Below are positions 23,021-32,803 of a DNA stretch of 64,000 bases, one piece after another. This stretch comes from Hyphomicrobiales bacterium (GTDB lineage Bacteria > Pseudomonadota > Alphaproteobacteria > Rhizobiales > JAJFHR01): contig JAJFHS010000049.1 in the NCBI GenBank assembly GCA_021775475.1, forward strand, positions 86,451 to 150,450, in the 5' to 3' direction. Position numbers and translations under genes: made by a program. Under the pieces are notes generated by a model. It worked only from the letters and a program-made list of their open reading frames with translations, was not told where the DNA came from and ran no database searches. Positions within the stretch are counted from its first letter, which is position 1. Each line of letters opens with the position of its first letter.

Positions 23021-23842
23021 TTAATCTTCTATAATCTTCTGTATCAACGGACTTTTTGAATTCTGCATCTCGTCGAGAATTGTAAAATGGTTGGCACCAT
23101 CTATCGTCAATGTTTCGGTCTCAACTCCCTGAGCATTCCAGAACCGCGCCAGGGCAGTGGCCTGGCGATGGAATTCGTGGCTTTCAAACTCACCCACCGC
23201 AGCAATAAACCTGACGGCGGATTTGGCCACCGGGCGAAACAGCGGGCTGGCCAGACGGGCTTCTTCTTTTGACAGCTTTAATGCATCATTCTTGGTTGTG
23301 CCACGCAAGGGAGCCAGATCATAAATGCCGCCCAGAGCACAGCCTTTGGTAATCAGATCATCAGGCAAGCCGGGGTGACAGGACCAGTCGGTGGAAACCA
23401 AACAGGCCGCTAGATGACCGCCGGCAGAATGGCCGAAAACGACAGGTTTTTTGTTGTATTTTTCCCAGATTTTACCGGCACATTTTCGCATTTGAGAAAT
23501 GATTTTCGGGATCGATGTATCCGGGCACAGATCGTAGGAGGGGATGACAACCGAATAGCCATTTGCATTCAGCCCCTTGGCCACGTGCGAAAACATTTTA
23601 CGATCACGCGCCTGCCAGTATCCGCCATGGATAAACAGAGCTATCGGCGTGTCGTCACTGAGGTTTTCGGGGTGAAAAAGATCGTATTTATTACGCTCCG
23701 ATGGGCCGTAGGCAATGTCGAGTTCTACATTCTTGTTGCCACGATATTCTTCAGCCTGCTGCACCCAGGATGCCTGGATTTTCGCATGCTCAGGAACACG
23801 CAGTCGATCATTGTATTGTTTCTCATAAGCAGCTAGCGCCAT
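23021..23842 (-). CDS. Alpha/beta hydrolase, kynurenine formamidase-like
   Basis: A 273-aa hydrolase with the oxyanion motif HGGYW (ALFIHGGYWQARDR) and nucleophile elbow GHSAGGHLAA, followed by GANHFTILDEM containing the catalytic His. This HGGxW type is shared by bacterial/animal kynurenine formamidases and related carboxylesterases. No signal peptide. The link to tryptophan breakdown is not supported by neighbours (a cysteine hydrolase and a sulfatase), so esterase is the safer call. 165 bp separate its start from the moaA stop; nothing is seen there. Confidence 0.8.
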   Translation of the reverse strand: MALAAYEKQYNDRLRVPEHAKIQASWVQQAEEYRGNKNVELDIAYGPSERNKYDLFHPENLSDDTPIALFIHGGYWQARDRKMFSHVAKGLNANGYSVVIPSYDLCPDTSIPKIISQMRKCAGKIWEKYNKKPVVFGHSAGGHLAACLVSTDWSCHPGLPDDLITKGCALGGIYDLAPLRGTTKNDALKLSKEEARLASPLFRPVAKSAVRFIAAVGEFESHEFHRQATALARFWNAQGVETETLTIDGANHFTILDEMQNSKSPLIQKIIED

Positions 23843-24007
23843 GACACTGTTTCCCCTTGATCATGGGTGGCGATACTATCATGGCAATTGTACAGAAAAA
23901 CCATAGATAAATATCTACAAAACCGGGCCTTTGAACCGTTTCCCAAATTTACAGTTTATCATTACAGGAAAATTTAAAGTAGTCACGGAAAAATGGCGTA
24001 AAATCCA

Positions 24008-25108
24008 CTATCCACCAGTAACACTCATATGACGCGACACCGCCGGGGCTTTGCTGTCACGATCAATGATAAAGTCATGGCCTTTGGGCTTGCGTAAAAT
24101 GGCTTCGTCGATTGCCGCATAAAGCGGGCCGTTGCTTGGTGACGAACGCAACGGTGCACGCAAATCAGCGGCATCTTCCTGGCCCAGACACATGTACAGC
24201 GTTCCCGTACACGTCACGCGCACCCGGTTGCAGCTTTCGCAAAAATTATGCGACATCGGTGTAATAAATCCGATACGTCCGCCGGTTTCCTTGATTTCCA
24301 TGTATCGTGCCGGGCCACCGGTCTTGTAAGGGATATCTTCAAGCGTCCATTTTTCCCTTAATTGCGCACGTACCTCGGACAACGGCAGGTATTGATCGGT
24401 TCTGTCTTCGTCAATCTCGCCCAGCGGCATGGTTTCAATCAATGTCAGATCCATACCGCGACCATGGGTCCAGCGGATCATTTCATCAATCTCGTCATCA
24501 TTGACACCTTTCAGCGCCACTGCATTGATTTTGACTTTGAGACCGGCAGCTATTGCAGCGTCAATACCGGCATTGACTTTTTCCAGCGAGCCCCAGCGGG
24601 TGATGGCCTTGAATTTGTCAGGATCAATTGTGTCTACCGAGACGTTGATGCGACGCATTCCAAGATCAAAAAGCTGGTCGGCAAAGCGCGTCAGCTGGCT
24701 GCCATTTGTGGTCATCGTCAACTCTTCAAGCGCACCGGATTTAAGGTGGCGGGACAGCGACTTGATCAGTGACATCAAGTTCTTGCGCACCAAAGGCTCA
24801 CCGCCGGTAAGTCTCAGTCTTTTAACGCCTTTATCGATAAAGGCCGAGCACAGCCGGTCGAGCTCCTCCAGCGTCAGCAGCTCGCGCTTGGGCAGAAACG
24901 TCATGTTCTCGGACATGCAGTAAACACATCTGAAATCACACCTGTCCGTGACCGAGACCCGCAGGTAGTTGACGGCCCGACCAAACGGGTCAATCATCTC
25001 GGAGCTTGTGTTTCCGCCTTGGGAAACGGCGGTATCTTCCGGTGGTAATAAACTATTCAATTTTGCGTCCCCGTCTTCAGGCTGTGTTGGTTTTTGTGCA
25101 CATAGCAC
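24008..25108 (-). CDS. moaA: GTP 3',8-cyclase MoaA
   Basis: A 366-aa radical SAM enzyme for the first step of molybdenum cofactor synthesis. The N-terminal cluster motif is [13 protein letters not shown], followed by [11 protein letters not shown]; the C-terminal cluster site is [18 protein letters not shown]. The protein ends in Gly-Gly, needed for activity in the family. The start used has AAGGG 7 nt upstream and gives about 37 extra residues before the usual MIDPFGR. It is divergent from the formate dehydrogenase operon, whose alpha subunit needs bis-MGD cofactor, so shared regulation across the 344-bp gap is plausible. Confidence 0.95.
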   Translation of the reverse strand: MLCAQKPTQPEDGDAKLNSLLPPEDTAVSQGGNTSSEMIDPFGRAVNYLRVSVTDRCDFRCVYCMSENMTFLPKRELLTLEELDRLCSAFIDKGVKRLRLTGGEPLVRKNLMSLIKSLSRHLKSGALEELTMTTNGSQLTRFADQLFDLGMRRINVSVDTIDPDKFKAITRWGSLEKVNAGIDAAIAAGLKVKINAVALKGVNDDEIDEMIRWTHGRGMDLTLIETMPLGEIDEDRTDQYLPLSEVRAQLREKWTLEDIPYKTGGPARYMEIKETGGRIGFITPMSHNFCESCNRVRVTCTGTLYMCLGQEDAADLRAPLRSSPSNGPLYAAIDEAILRKPKGHDFIIDRDSKAPAVSRHMSVTGG

Positions 25109-25452
25109 GCCCTTTTCACCAGCCTTTGTCTGGATATTAAATACAGTTTGCCACAGAAACCGAAAATATCAAAGCGGGCAAGGGCACATACAACACCATA
25201 CGACATCGCGGCCGGGGAAAAACATAGATTTAAAGCGGAAAACACCGTCAGCCTTTTTTATTTTGGCAGGAAGAAATTTCACCTAGTGGAAACACTACTG
25301 CAGAAGTAGGGTTTTGAGTTGCAGTTCAGTGGCGGCTACACTAGACTTGCTTTTGAATCAATTTTACAGTCGGGCGCAAAGAATGTCGGCCGCACGAAAT
25401 TGATTGCAGGCAATCCCACCGTTGGTAAAAAATGCAGGTGGCAGGGAAAAAA
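25109..25452. promoter_or_regulatory. Divergent promoter region moaA / fdh locus
   Basis: 344 bp without genes. No Moco-riboswitch-like fold was recognised. A small hairpin TAGTG-GAAA-CACTA is present at about 25285-25298, and AGGG precedes the chaperone ATG. Promoters of both directions must lie here but no consensus boxes stand out. Confidence 0.4.
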
Positions 25453-26061
25453 ATGAACACAATGACGAAATCATCGATTTCCAGTGTGGCAGAGGAGGAT
25501 ATACTGCGGGCGCAGTTGTATCAGATGCTCTCGCATTTCCTTGGCAACCCCCCTTCACAAAAAGACCTCGATAATCTTGCCGCCATGAGTGGCGATTCGT
25601 CGCCTCTGGGTGAGGCTATCGCCAGTCTGTCGAAAATTGCCGGAAAAACCGACGCTGTTCTGGTTGCCCAGGAATATCAGGAATTGTTTATTGGTGTGGG
25701 GCGTGGCGAGCTTTTGCCGTTTGCATCATACTATCTCACCGGATTTCTGCATGAAAAGCCGCTGGCGGCATTGCGCCAGGATATGGAGCGCTTGGGCATT
25801 GCGCGCCGGGCCGAGGTGAAGATTCCCGAAGACCACATTGCGACAATATTTGAAATGATGTCCGGGATGATTGAGGGAAAATACGGCACTGCCTATGGCC
25901 TGGATGAGCAGCGCGAATTTTATAATAAACATATCGGCTCCTGGGCTAAACATTTTATGACCGATCTCGAAGGCGCGAAAGCTTCCATACTTTACGCCGC
26001 CATGGGAACGATAGGACGCATCTTCCTCGATATCGAGGAAGTCGCGTTTACGATGGATTAA
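25453..26061 (+). CDS. TorD/DmsD-family chaperone for formate dehydrogenase
   Basis: A 202-aa all-helical protein begun at MNTMTKSSISSVAEEDI, with AGGG about 6 nt upstream. The pattern LRAQLYQMLSHFLGNPPS near the N-terminus, AQEYQELFIGVGRGELLPFA and SYYLTGFLHEKPLAALRQDM is diagnostic of TorD-type chaperones. They bind the twin-arginine signal of molybdoenzymes and hold them until cofactor insertion. It is the first gene of the formate dehydrogenase operon, so its client is the alpha subunit (and perhaps the TAT peptide gene product). Cytoplasmic. Confidence 0.85.
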   Translation: MNTMTKSSISSVAEEDILRAQLYQMLSHFLGNPPSQKDLDNLAAMSGDSSPLGEAIASLSKIAGKTDAVLVAQEYQELFIGVGRGELLPFASYYLTGFLHEKPLAALRQDMERLGIARRAEVKIPEDHIATIFEMMSGMIEGKYGTAYGLDEQREFYNKHIGSWAKHFMTDLEGAKASILYAAMGTIGRIFLDIEEVAFTMD

Positions 26062-26185
26062 ATCATGAGCGAGCGGCCGTTAACGAGCTGCGCCGTGGTT
26101 TTAGGGAATTCAGACTTGTTGCAATATGAGTTTGGATAATGTCCTGCCAGCATTTTGGCCGGATCAAACATAGGAGGATCGCTAA

Positions 26186-26383
26186 ATGTCTGAAAACAGA
26201 CAATCAGCCAAAGCAGACCGCCGCAGCTTTCTAAAGCTTGCAGGGTGGGGTGCTTTATCCGGTGGAGCTGTGCTCGCGCTGGATAAATCACAAGCCGAGG
26301 CCAGCGAGACAGCTGTTAAATCAACAGGGTCATATCGCGAAACCGAACACATACAGGCCTATTACGAAAGCACAAAATTCTAG
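26186..26383 (+). CDS. Formate dehydrogenase region TAT target protein
   Basis: A 65-aa protein with AGGAGG upstream of its ATG. It carries a twin-arginine signal, DRRSFLKLAGWGALSGGAVL, and a short mature part ending AYYESTKF. Very small TAT-targeted proteins of this kind precede FDH alpha genes in many proteobacteria; the role is not settled (possible maturation partner or small subunit). It is 113 bp before the alpha subunit gene. Confidence 0.85.
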   Translation: MSENRQSAKADRRSFLKLAGWGALSGGAVLALDKSQAEASETAVKSTGSYRETEHIQAYYESTKF

Positions 26384-26496
26384 GCTCATGATGTTCCGGG
26401 CATCTCCCGGCGCATGGTGCTTAGGGTTTAAAAAAGGAAAACAGTCTTCGTAATCAGGATTGTTGGGAATATTGGGAAAAATTTAGGAGAATAGAT

Positions 26497-29382
26497 ATGC
26501 TTAGGAAGAAGACCGGCGGGATGGCGATTGGCTCCCGTTTGTCATCAGCCCTTAAGGATGTTGCATCGGAAACGATAGACAGGCGTTCATTCCTGCGTCG
26601 TTCCGGCCTCGCCGTTGGCGGTTTGGCAGCAGCAGCAAGCTTTACAGGCAGTATGGTGGAAAAAGCCGAAGCCGCAACTGATTCAAGTGGCGTTAAAGTG
26701 GTTAAAACAATCTGCACCCATTGTGCGGTTGGTTGTACCGTTTTGGCCGAAGTTGAAGGTGGTGTTTGGATTGGCCAGGAACCTGGTTATGACAGCCCGT
26801 TCAACCTCGGCGCCCATTGCGCCAAAGGGGCGGCTGTTCGCGCCACTGCTCATAGTGAGCGCCGTTTGAAATACCCGACCAAACTTGTCGGTGGTAAATG
26901 GCAGCGCCTGAGCTGGGATGATGCGATCAACGAGATCGGCGACAAGATGATGTCGATCCGTGAAACGTCAGGACCGGATTCGGTGTACTGGCTCGGTTCT
27001 GCCAAGCATTCCAACGAGCAGGCCTATCTGTTCCGCAAGTTCTATGCCTTCTGGGGCACCAACAATGGTGACCATCAAGCACGTATTTGTCACTCAACCA
27101 CAGTTGCCGGTGTTGCCAACACCTGGGGCTACGGTGCCATGACAAACTCTTTCAATGACATCCATAATTCGAAGTGCATCTTCATTATTGGCGGCAATCC
27201 TTCAGAGGCACATCCCGTTTCGATGTTGCACGTGTTGCGTGCCAAGGAAGTCAATAATGCACCGGTGATTGTTTGTGATCCGCGTTTTACCCGCACAGCT
27301 GCACATGCCACCGAGCATGTACGCCTGCGCCCGGGTACTGACGTTGCCTTGATCTGGGGTATCCTGTGGCACATTTTTGAAAACGGCTGGGAAGATAAAG
27401 AGTTCATCCGCCAGCGTGTTTACGGAATGGAAGAAATCAGGGCTGAAGTGGCAAAATGGACACCTGAAGAGGTCGAAAGTGTCACTGGTATTCCAAAAAC
27501 CCAGATGCGTCGCGTTGCTCGCACGATGGCCAACAACCGGCCAGGGACGGTTATCTGGTGCATGGGTGGAACCCAACACACGAATGGTAACAACAACACC
27601 CGCGCTTATTGCATTTTGCAACTCGCTCTTGGCAACATGGGCACGACGGGTGGTGGAACCAATATTTTCCGCGGCCATGACAATGTGCAAGGCGCAACAG
27701 ACTTCTGTGTGCTGTCGCATTCGCTGCCAGGTTATTACGGCCTCAAGAAAGGTTCGTGGAAACATTGGGCGCGCGTATGGGACGTTGAGTATGATTACCT
27801 GTTGGGCAATTTTGCTTCAGAAAAACTGATGCAGTCCAAAGGCATGCCGGTTTCTCGCTGGATTGATGGTGTATTGACACCGAAAGATAAAATCGATCAG
27901 CCCGATAACCTCAAAGCCATGGTGTTCTGGGGGCATGCTCCCAACTCACAGACACGTTTGCCGGAAATGCGTGCAGCAATGAAGATGCTGGACCTTTTGG
28001 TTGTGATTGATCCTTATCCGACCATGACAGCGGTTTTGCATGATCGCCAGGATGGGGTTTATCTCCTGCCTGCTGCAACCCAGTATGAAACCTACGGGTC
28101 TGTGACAGCTTCCAACCGGTCATTGCAGTGGCGCGACAAAGTCGTCGATCCATTGTTTGAATGTCTGCCTGACCACACCATCATGTATAAATTCGCCAAG
28201 AAATTCGGATTTGCTGACCAGATGTTCAAAAACATCAAGGTTACCGATGATGAGCCATTGGTTGAAGATATCACGCTGGAATTCAACAAGGGCATGTGGA
28301 CAATCGGCTATACCGGGCAATCACCGGACCGGCTGAAAGCGCATATGGCCAACCAGCACACATTTGACAAGACAACCCTGCTGGCGCGTGGTGGTCCTGT
28401 TGATGGTGAATATTATGGTCTGCCGTGGCCCGCATGGGGTACGGCAGAAATGGGTCATCCAGGCACACCCAACCTGTATGATACGTCCAAGCCCGTGGCT
28501 GAAGGCGGCCTGTGTTTCCGCGCCCGTTACGGTGTTGAGCGCAACGGTGTAAATCTTCTCGCTGAAGGTTCTTACCCCGTCGGTTCGGAAATTGAGGATG
28601 GATATCCTGAATTTACCATGGCCATGCTTACAAAACTTGGATGGGATGGCGATCTGACAGCAGATGAAAAATCAGCAATTGATGCTGTTGCCGGTGAAAA
28701 GACAAACTGGAAAACGGACTTGTCCGGTGGTATCCAGCGCGTTGCCATTAAACACGGGTGCGCACCATTTGGTAATGCCAAAGCCCGCGCAATCGTGTGG
28801 ACGTTCCCCGATCCGGTACCGCTTCACCGTGAGCCGCTGTATACGCCGCGTCGCGATCTGTTGCCGAAATATGTAACCTACAAGGATCGTCAACAGTTCC
28901 GTCTGCCAACGTACTTCGAGAGCATCCAGAAGAATGATTATTCGAAAGATTTCCCGATCATTCTAACCTCTGGTCGTCTGGTTGAATACGAAGGTGGCGG
29001 GGACGAATCGCGGTCAAACAAATGGCTGGCTGAACTGCAACAGGATATGTTTGTTGAAATCAATATTGTTGATGCAAACAATCTTGGCATTCGCGATGGT
29101 GGCATGGTCTGGGTCAATGGTGCGCCAACTTTTGATGGCAAACCGGGTGGCCGGGTAAAAGTCAAGGCATTGGTCACGGAACGTGTGGGCCGAGGCGTTT
29201 GCTTCCTGCCGTTCCATTTCGGTGGTCATTTCCAGGGCGAGGACCTGCGAGCGGAGTATCCGTCAGGCGCTGATCCATATGTATTGGGCGAAGCTTCCAA
29301 TACGGCTCAGACCTATGGTTACGATGTTGTAACAAACATGCAGGAAACCAAAGCCACACTCTGTAATATAGAAAAAGCCTAG
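26497..29382 (+). CDS. fdhA: Formate dehydrogenase catalytic alpha subunit
   Basis: A 961-aa molybdopterin enzyme. A TAT signal (DRRSFLRRSGLAVGG, Arg at 29-30) sends it to the periplasm. The [4Fe-4S] ligands are C73, C76, C80 and C108 (TICTHCAVGC, then GAHCAKGA). The residue that is selenocysteine or cysteine in formate dehydrogenases is C198, in ARICHSTTVAG with the following His, and codes as TGT (27088-27090), so selenium is not required. The C-terminal molydop-binding domain is complete. It oxidises formate to CO2, passing electrons to the Fe-S beta and cytochrome b gamma subunits encoded next. It starts inside the same operon, with AGGAG 9 nt upstream. Confidence 0.95.
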   Translation: MLRKKTGGMAIGSRLSSALKDVASETIDRRSFLRRSGLAVGGLAAAASFTGSMVEKAEAATDSSGVKVVKTICTHCAVGCTVLAEVEGGVWIGQEPGYDSPFNLGAHCAKGAAVRATAHSERRLKYPTKLVGGKWQRLSWDDAINEIGDKMMSIRETSGPDSVYWLGSAKHSNEQAYLFRKFYAFWGTNNGDHQARICHSTTVAGVANTWGYGAMTNSFNDIHNSKCIFIIGGNPSEAHPVSMLHVLRAKEVNNAPVIVCDPRFTRTAAHATEHVRLRPGTDVALIWGILWHIFENGWEDKEFIRQRVYGMEEIRAEVAKWTPEEVESVTGIPKTQMRRVARTMANNRPGTVIWCMGGTQHTNGNNNTRAYCILQLALGNMGTTGGGTNIFRGHDNVQGATDFCVLSHSLPGYYGLKKGSWKHWARVWDVEYDYLLGNFASEKLMQSKGMPVSRWIDGVLTPKDKIDQPDNLKAMVFWGHAPNSQTRLPEMRAAMKMLDLLVVIDPYPTMTAVLHDRQDGVYLLPAATQYETYGSVTASNRSLQWRDKVVDPLFECLPDHTIMYKFAKKFGFADQMFKNIKVTDDEPLVEDITLEFNKGMWTIGYTGQSPDRLKAHMANQHTFDKTTLLARGGPVDGEYYGLPWPAWGTAEMGHPGTPNLYDTSKPVAEGGLCFRARYGVERNGVNLLAEGSYPVGSEIEDGYPEFTMAMLTKLGWDGDLTADEKSAIDAVAGEKTNWKTDLSGGIQRVAIKHGCAPFGNAKARAIVWTFPDPVPLHREPLYTPRRDLLPKYVTYKDRQQFRLPTYFESIQKNDYSKDFPIILTSGRLVEYEGGGDESRSNKWLAELQQDMFVEINIVDANNLGIRDGGMVWVNGAPTFDGKPGGRVKVKALVTERVGRGVCFLPFHFGGHFQGEDLRAEYPSGADPYVLGEASNTAQTYGYDVVTNMQETKATLCNIEKA

Positions 29383-29394
29383 GGAGAAAACGTT

Positions 29395-29988
29395 ATGGCA
29401 CGGATGAGATTCCTTAGTGACGCTGAACGTTGCGTTGAATGCAATGCCTGCGTCACAGCCTGTAAGAACGAAAATGAAGTCCCCTGGGGCATCAACCGGC
29501 GTCGCGTCGTCACGATAAGTGACGGCAAGCCGGGTGAGCGATCAATATCGATCGCTTGCATGCATTGTTCGGATGCACCGTGTATTGCGGTGTGCCCGGT
29601 CGACACTATCTACCAGACGGAAATCGGCATTGTGCTGCATTCCAAAGACCTGTGTATCGGGTGTGGATATTGTTTCTATGCATGTCCTTTTGGCGCACCT
29701 CAATTTCCGCAAACTGGAAACTTCGGTACAAGGGGCAAAATGGACAAATGTACATTCTGCGCTGGCGGACCTGAAGAAGAAAACAGCGAAGCTGAGTTCC
29801 GCAAATATGGCCGTAACCGCATAGCGGAAGGTAAATTGCCGCTATGTGCCGAGTTGTGCTCAACCAAAGCACTTCTTGCCGGTGACGGTGCTGTTATTTC
29901 GGACATCTATCGCGAACGCGTAATCAATCGCGGGTTCGGCGCTGGCGCCTGGGGATGGGGTCGAGCCTATCCAAACAGCGGTAGTTGA
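29395..29988 (+). CDS. fdhB: Formate dehydrogenase FDH3-type beta subunit
   Basis: A 197-aa ferredoxin-like electron transfer subunit, 12 bp after fdhA. Four Cys clusters are visible: CVECNACVTACK, CMHCSDAPCIAVCP, CIGCGYCFYACP and the split CTFC...CAELC set, enough for four [4Fe-4S] centres. It lacks the C-terminal membrane anchor of E. coli FdnH/FdoH, as in FDH3-type enzymes, and has no TAT signal, so it is likely exported as a complex with the alpha subunit. It ends in a Gly/Trp-rich tail (GFGAGAWGWGRAYP). Confidence 0.95.
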   Translation: MARMRFLSDAERCVECNACVTACKNENEVPWGINRRRVVTISDGKPGERSISIACMHCSDAPCIAVCPVDTIYQTEIGIVLHSKDLCIGCGYCFYACPFGAPQFPQTGNFGTRGKMDKCTFCAGGPEEENSEAEFRKYGRNRIAEGKLPLCAELCSTKALLAGDGAVISDIYRERVINRGFGAGAWGWGRAYPNSGS

Positions 29989-30002
29989 TCGCATAAAAAA
30001 CC

Positions 30003-30033
30003 CAAGGGTGCTGGCGCCAGGCTGGCACCCTTG
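30003..30033 (+). terminator. Hairpin between fdhB and fdhC
   Basis: CAAGGGTGC and GCACCCTTG form a perfect 9-bp stem, 14 bp after fdhB. It lacks a good T run, so it may attenuate or stabilise the upstream mRNA and not stop transcription. Confidence 0.45.
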
Positions 30034-30224
30034 AACTTACCAGCTTTAATATAAAAATCAGCCGTCTGACCGGTGGTCTTTAGACGCTGGAGGTGTAAGT
30101 CGGTGAAATCCGGTTGACCTGCATCTTTGTAAAATTGTGAAATCGTCGGGAAAAATCCGCGAATAGAACGACTTTTTTATTTGGGCATTTCTGACATAGA
30201 CAAATTTTTTAGGAGGGCGCTTTA

Positions 30225-31370
30225 ATGCCCAGGTCCACCACATCTGTAGCGACAATGAAAAACAACACTGCCACCTACGCCAGAAAGGCAACGGTGATTT
30301 TTTTGCTGGCGTTAATGGCCATATTTTTAACTAACAGTTTTAGCCAGACAGGATCATTGGCTCAGGCCCAGACTCAGGCTCAAAATTCTCAGTCTCCTGT
30401 TGGCGCGCCTTTGGGAAACAGTTCAGATTCTGACATGTGGCGCGCGGTAAAACGCGGCGACCGGGGCAATGTTTCCATTATAGACAAAAAATCCGGCGTT
30501 CTGATACAATCCGGTGGCCAGTTTTTGCGCGACTTACGCAACGGCCCGATGTTTTCTTACGGTGCTGCCGCCATCATCGGTATCATTGCCCTGTTGTCCC
30601 TGTTCTACATGTTGCGTGGCCGTATCCGCATAGACAGTGGTAAAAGCGATGTCACCGTTACCCGGTTCAATTCTTTTGAGCGTTTTTCCCATTGGCTTCT
30701 GGCAATTTCTTTTGTAATTCTCGGTCTGTCGGGCCTCAACATGATCTATGGAAAATTTTTGCTAACCCCGCTGGTCGGCAAAAGCAGCTATGGCGACATC
30801 GCCATGGCGGGCAAGTGGCTGCATAACTTTGTCGCGTTCGCCTTTATTTTGGGGTTGGTGCTTATTTTAATAATATGGATCCGGCATAATTTCCCCAACA
30901 GACATGACATTGTCTGGCTGCTGAAAGGTGGCGGCATGTTTACCAGGGGTACGCATCCGCCAGCGAAAAAATTCAATGCGGGGCAGAAAATACTGTTCTG
31001 GCTGATAATTCTGGCCGGGGCATCAATAGCCCTTTCGGGTGTCTCTTTGTTGTTTCCGTTCCAGTTTTCGTTGTTCGCCGATACATTCGAAATCATAAAC
31101 CGGCTTGGTTTTAATCTGCCGACCGAATTGACTGGCATTGAAGAAATGCAGCTGTCTTTAGTCTGGCACTCAGTTGTTAGTATTTTCATGGTCTGTGTCA
31201 TCATCGCCCATATTTATATCGGCAGTGTCGGCATGGAAGGCGCGTTCGATGCCATGGGCTCTGGCGAGGTTGATAAAAACTGGGCAAAAGAGCATCACTC
31301 CATATGGGTTGATGAGCTTGAAAGCAAAGAGCGGGCAAAGGCAGCATCGAAGCAGGTTGCCGCAGAATAG
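30225..31370 (+). CDS. fdhC: Formate dehydrogenase gamma subunit (cytochrome b556)
   Basis: A 381-aa membrane protein with AGGAGG 8 nt before the ATG. An N-terminal signal-like helix (about 20-38) and a Gln-rich linker precede a periplasmic segment; four further helices form the di-heme cytochrome b of the FdoI/FdnI family, with candidate heme His in FSHWLLAISF, WLHNFVAFAF, WHSVVSIFM and AHIYIGSVG. It takes electrons from the Fe-S subunit to quinone. The longer N-terminal domain is usual for FDH3 systems. It is separated from fdhB by 236 bp, more than usual within this locus. Confidence 0.9.
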   Translation: MPRSTTSVATMKNNTATYARKATVIFLLALMAIFLTNSFSQTGSLAQAQTQAQNSQSPVGAPLGNSSDSDMWRAVKRGDRGNVSIIDKKSGVLIQSGGQFLRDLRNGPMFSYGAAAIIGIIALLSLFYMLRGRIRIDSGKSDVTVTRFNSFERFSHWLLAISFVILGLSGLNMIYGKFLLTPLVGKSSYGDIAMAGKWLHNFVAFAFILGLVLILIIWIRHNFPNRHDIVWLLKGGGMFTRGTHPPAKKFNAGQKILFWLIILAGASIALSGVSLLFPFQFSLFADTFEIINRLGFNLPTELTGIEEMQLSLVWHSVVSIFMVCVIIAHIYIGSVGMEGAFDAMGSGEVDKNWAKEHHSIWVDELESKERAKAASKQVAAE

Positions 31371-31389
31371 GACATGCAGGACCAAAAAC

Positions 31390-32787
31390 ATGTGCTGGAT
31401 ATGTGGTGCCAAAAAAACCGGTTTGCCAAAATTTAGCGTAATTTCCAGCGTCCTGATGAGCGTTTTAAATCTCTTGTTGATCTCTTTGCCATTAACCCGG
31501 GCCGGGGCCGAAGTGCAGGGGCATGGTGGGCCGGTAAAGTCGATCATGTTATCCAGCGACGGTTATACCGCCTTAACCGGATCCTTTGATTATACTGTTA
31601 TTTACTGGGCCATTTCACCCGCTGGTTCCAAAGTCATCAAACGCCTCATCGGCCATGATGGTGCGGTTAATTCTGTCGCCTTCGTGCCGGGGAATGCCCT
31701 GGCACTATCAGGCAGCGATGATGGCACAGTTGCACTGTGGCAGCTGGGAGACCTGAAACTGGTGACGCGTCTTAAGGGGCATAGCGCCAAAGTATCCGAT
31801 GTAGCAGCTTCACCCGATGGCAGGATAGCTGCATCCGCCTCCTGGGACAGCACTATCCGGCTGTGGGATATCGCAACCAAATCTCAGACAGCTGTCCTCA
31901 AAGGCCATCGCGGAAATATCAATTCAATTGTTTTTTCCAGCGATGGAAAATTCCTCTATTCCGGCGGCTATGACGGCACCGTCAAAATGTGGGACACCAC
32001 AAGCGGCGACTTTATCCGCACGATTTACAAACACGGCTGGGGCGTTAATGTGGTACGGGTTTTGCCTGATAATCAAAACCTGTTTATCGGCACCCTTGAT
32101 GGTGCCGTCAATATTCTGGACATTGAAAGTGGCAGGATTGTTCGCCGCCTCAAACCCCATGAAGGCCCGGTTCTCGCAAGCTTTGTTGCCGCCGAAAGCG
32201 GGCTTGCCGCCACCAGCGGTGGTGATGGAAAAATTCGTGTGTGGTCGATGAAAACCTGGAAGCTGCTGTATCAATATGACGATCCATACCGTCCGATCTG
32301 GGCATTGTCGTTTTCCAAAAACACCGGGAGGGTGCTCTACGGCGGCCTCGATGAACATGTGCTTGAATGGGACTTCACCAGTGGCAAACAGTTTAATGAA
32401 GCAAGAAGAAAAATTCCGCGACGATTTAAGTTTGTCAATGATGAAGACCTCGGCACCCGCCAGTTTGCCCGCAGGTGTTCAGTGTGTCATACAGTAGCAC
32501 CAGATGGCGGCAATCGGGCCGGGCCATCACTCTACAGAATTTACGGCAGGCGGGCCGGAACCCGCGCAGGCTATGTCTATTCCAGAGCATTGAAATACTC
32601 TGATATTATCTGGAGCAAAAAAACTATTGGTCGCCTGTTTAATGAAGGTCCGGCAAAATATACACCGGGGTCCAAAATGCCCCTGCAACGCATACAAAGC
32701 AAAGAAGAACGTGAAGCTTTGCTGGCCTTTCTCGAAAAGGCCGGTGAGCTTGTCAAAAAAACCACAACCGTTCAGTCTGAAAATTGA
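31390..32787 (+). CDS. WD40-repeat / cytochrome c fusion protein
   Basis: A 465-aa exported protein, started at MCWICGAKKTGLPKF with GCAGGA about 9 nt upstream; the longer frame runs into fdhC. A signal peptide (SVLMSVLNLLLISLPLTRAG) is followed by about seven WD40 repeats (for example GHDGAVNSVAFVPGNALALS, GHSAKVSDVAASPDGRIAAS). A class I cytochrome c domain follows with CSVCH at 363-367 and axial Met in PGSKMPL near 430. It probably docks on formate dehydrogenase in the periplasm and takes electrons or regulates it; the propeller-cytochrome pairing in this operon is known from annotation, not biochemistry. It lies 19 bp after fdhC. Confidence 0.85.
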   Translation: MCWICGAKKTGLPKFSVISSVLMSVLNLLLISLPLTRAGAEVQGHGGPVKSIMLSSDGYTALTGSFDYTVIYWAISPAGSKVIKRLIGHDGAVNSVAFVPGNALALSGSDDGTVALWQLGDLKLVTRLKGHSAKVSDVAASPDGRIAASASWDSTIRLWDIATKSQTAVLKGHRGNINSIVFSSDGKFLYSGGYDGTVKMWDTTSGDFIRTIYKHGWGVNVVRVLPDNQNLFIGTLDGAVNILDIESGRIVRRLKPHEGPVLASFVAAESGLAATSGGDGKIRVWSMKTWKLLYQYDDPYRPIWALSFSKNTGRVLYGGLDEHVLEWDFTSGKQFNEARRKIPRRFKFVNDEDLGTRQFARRCSVCHTVAPDGGNRAGPSLYRIYGRRAGTRAGYVYSRALKYSDIIWSKKTIGRLFNEGPAKYTPGSKMPLQRIQSKEEREALLAFLEKAGELVKKTTTVQSEN

Positions 32788-32803
32788 GCATTAGGAGAGA
32801 TTT

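Noticed and set aside
27088..27090. Selenocysteine in formate dehydrogenase
   Set aside because: The active-site codon is TGT (Cys) and no in-frame TGA occurs in fdhA.
31174..31389. Longer start of the WD40-cytochrome gene inside fdhC
   Set aside because: The extra 72 residues are fdhC in another frame; the internal ATG at 31390 has a ribosome site and signal peptide.
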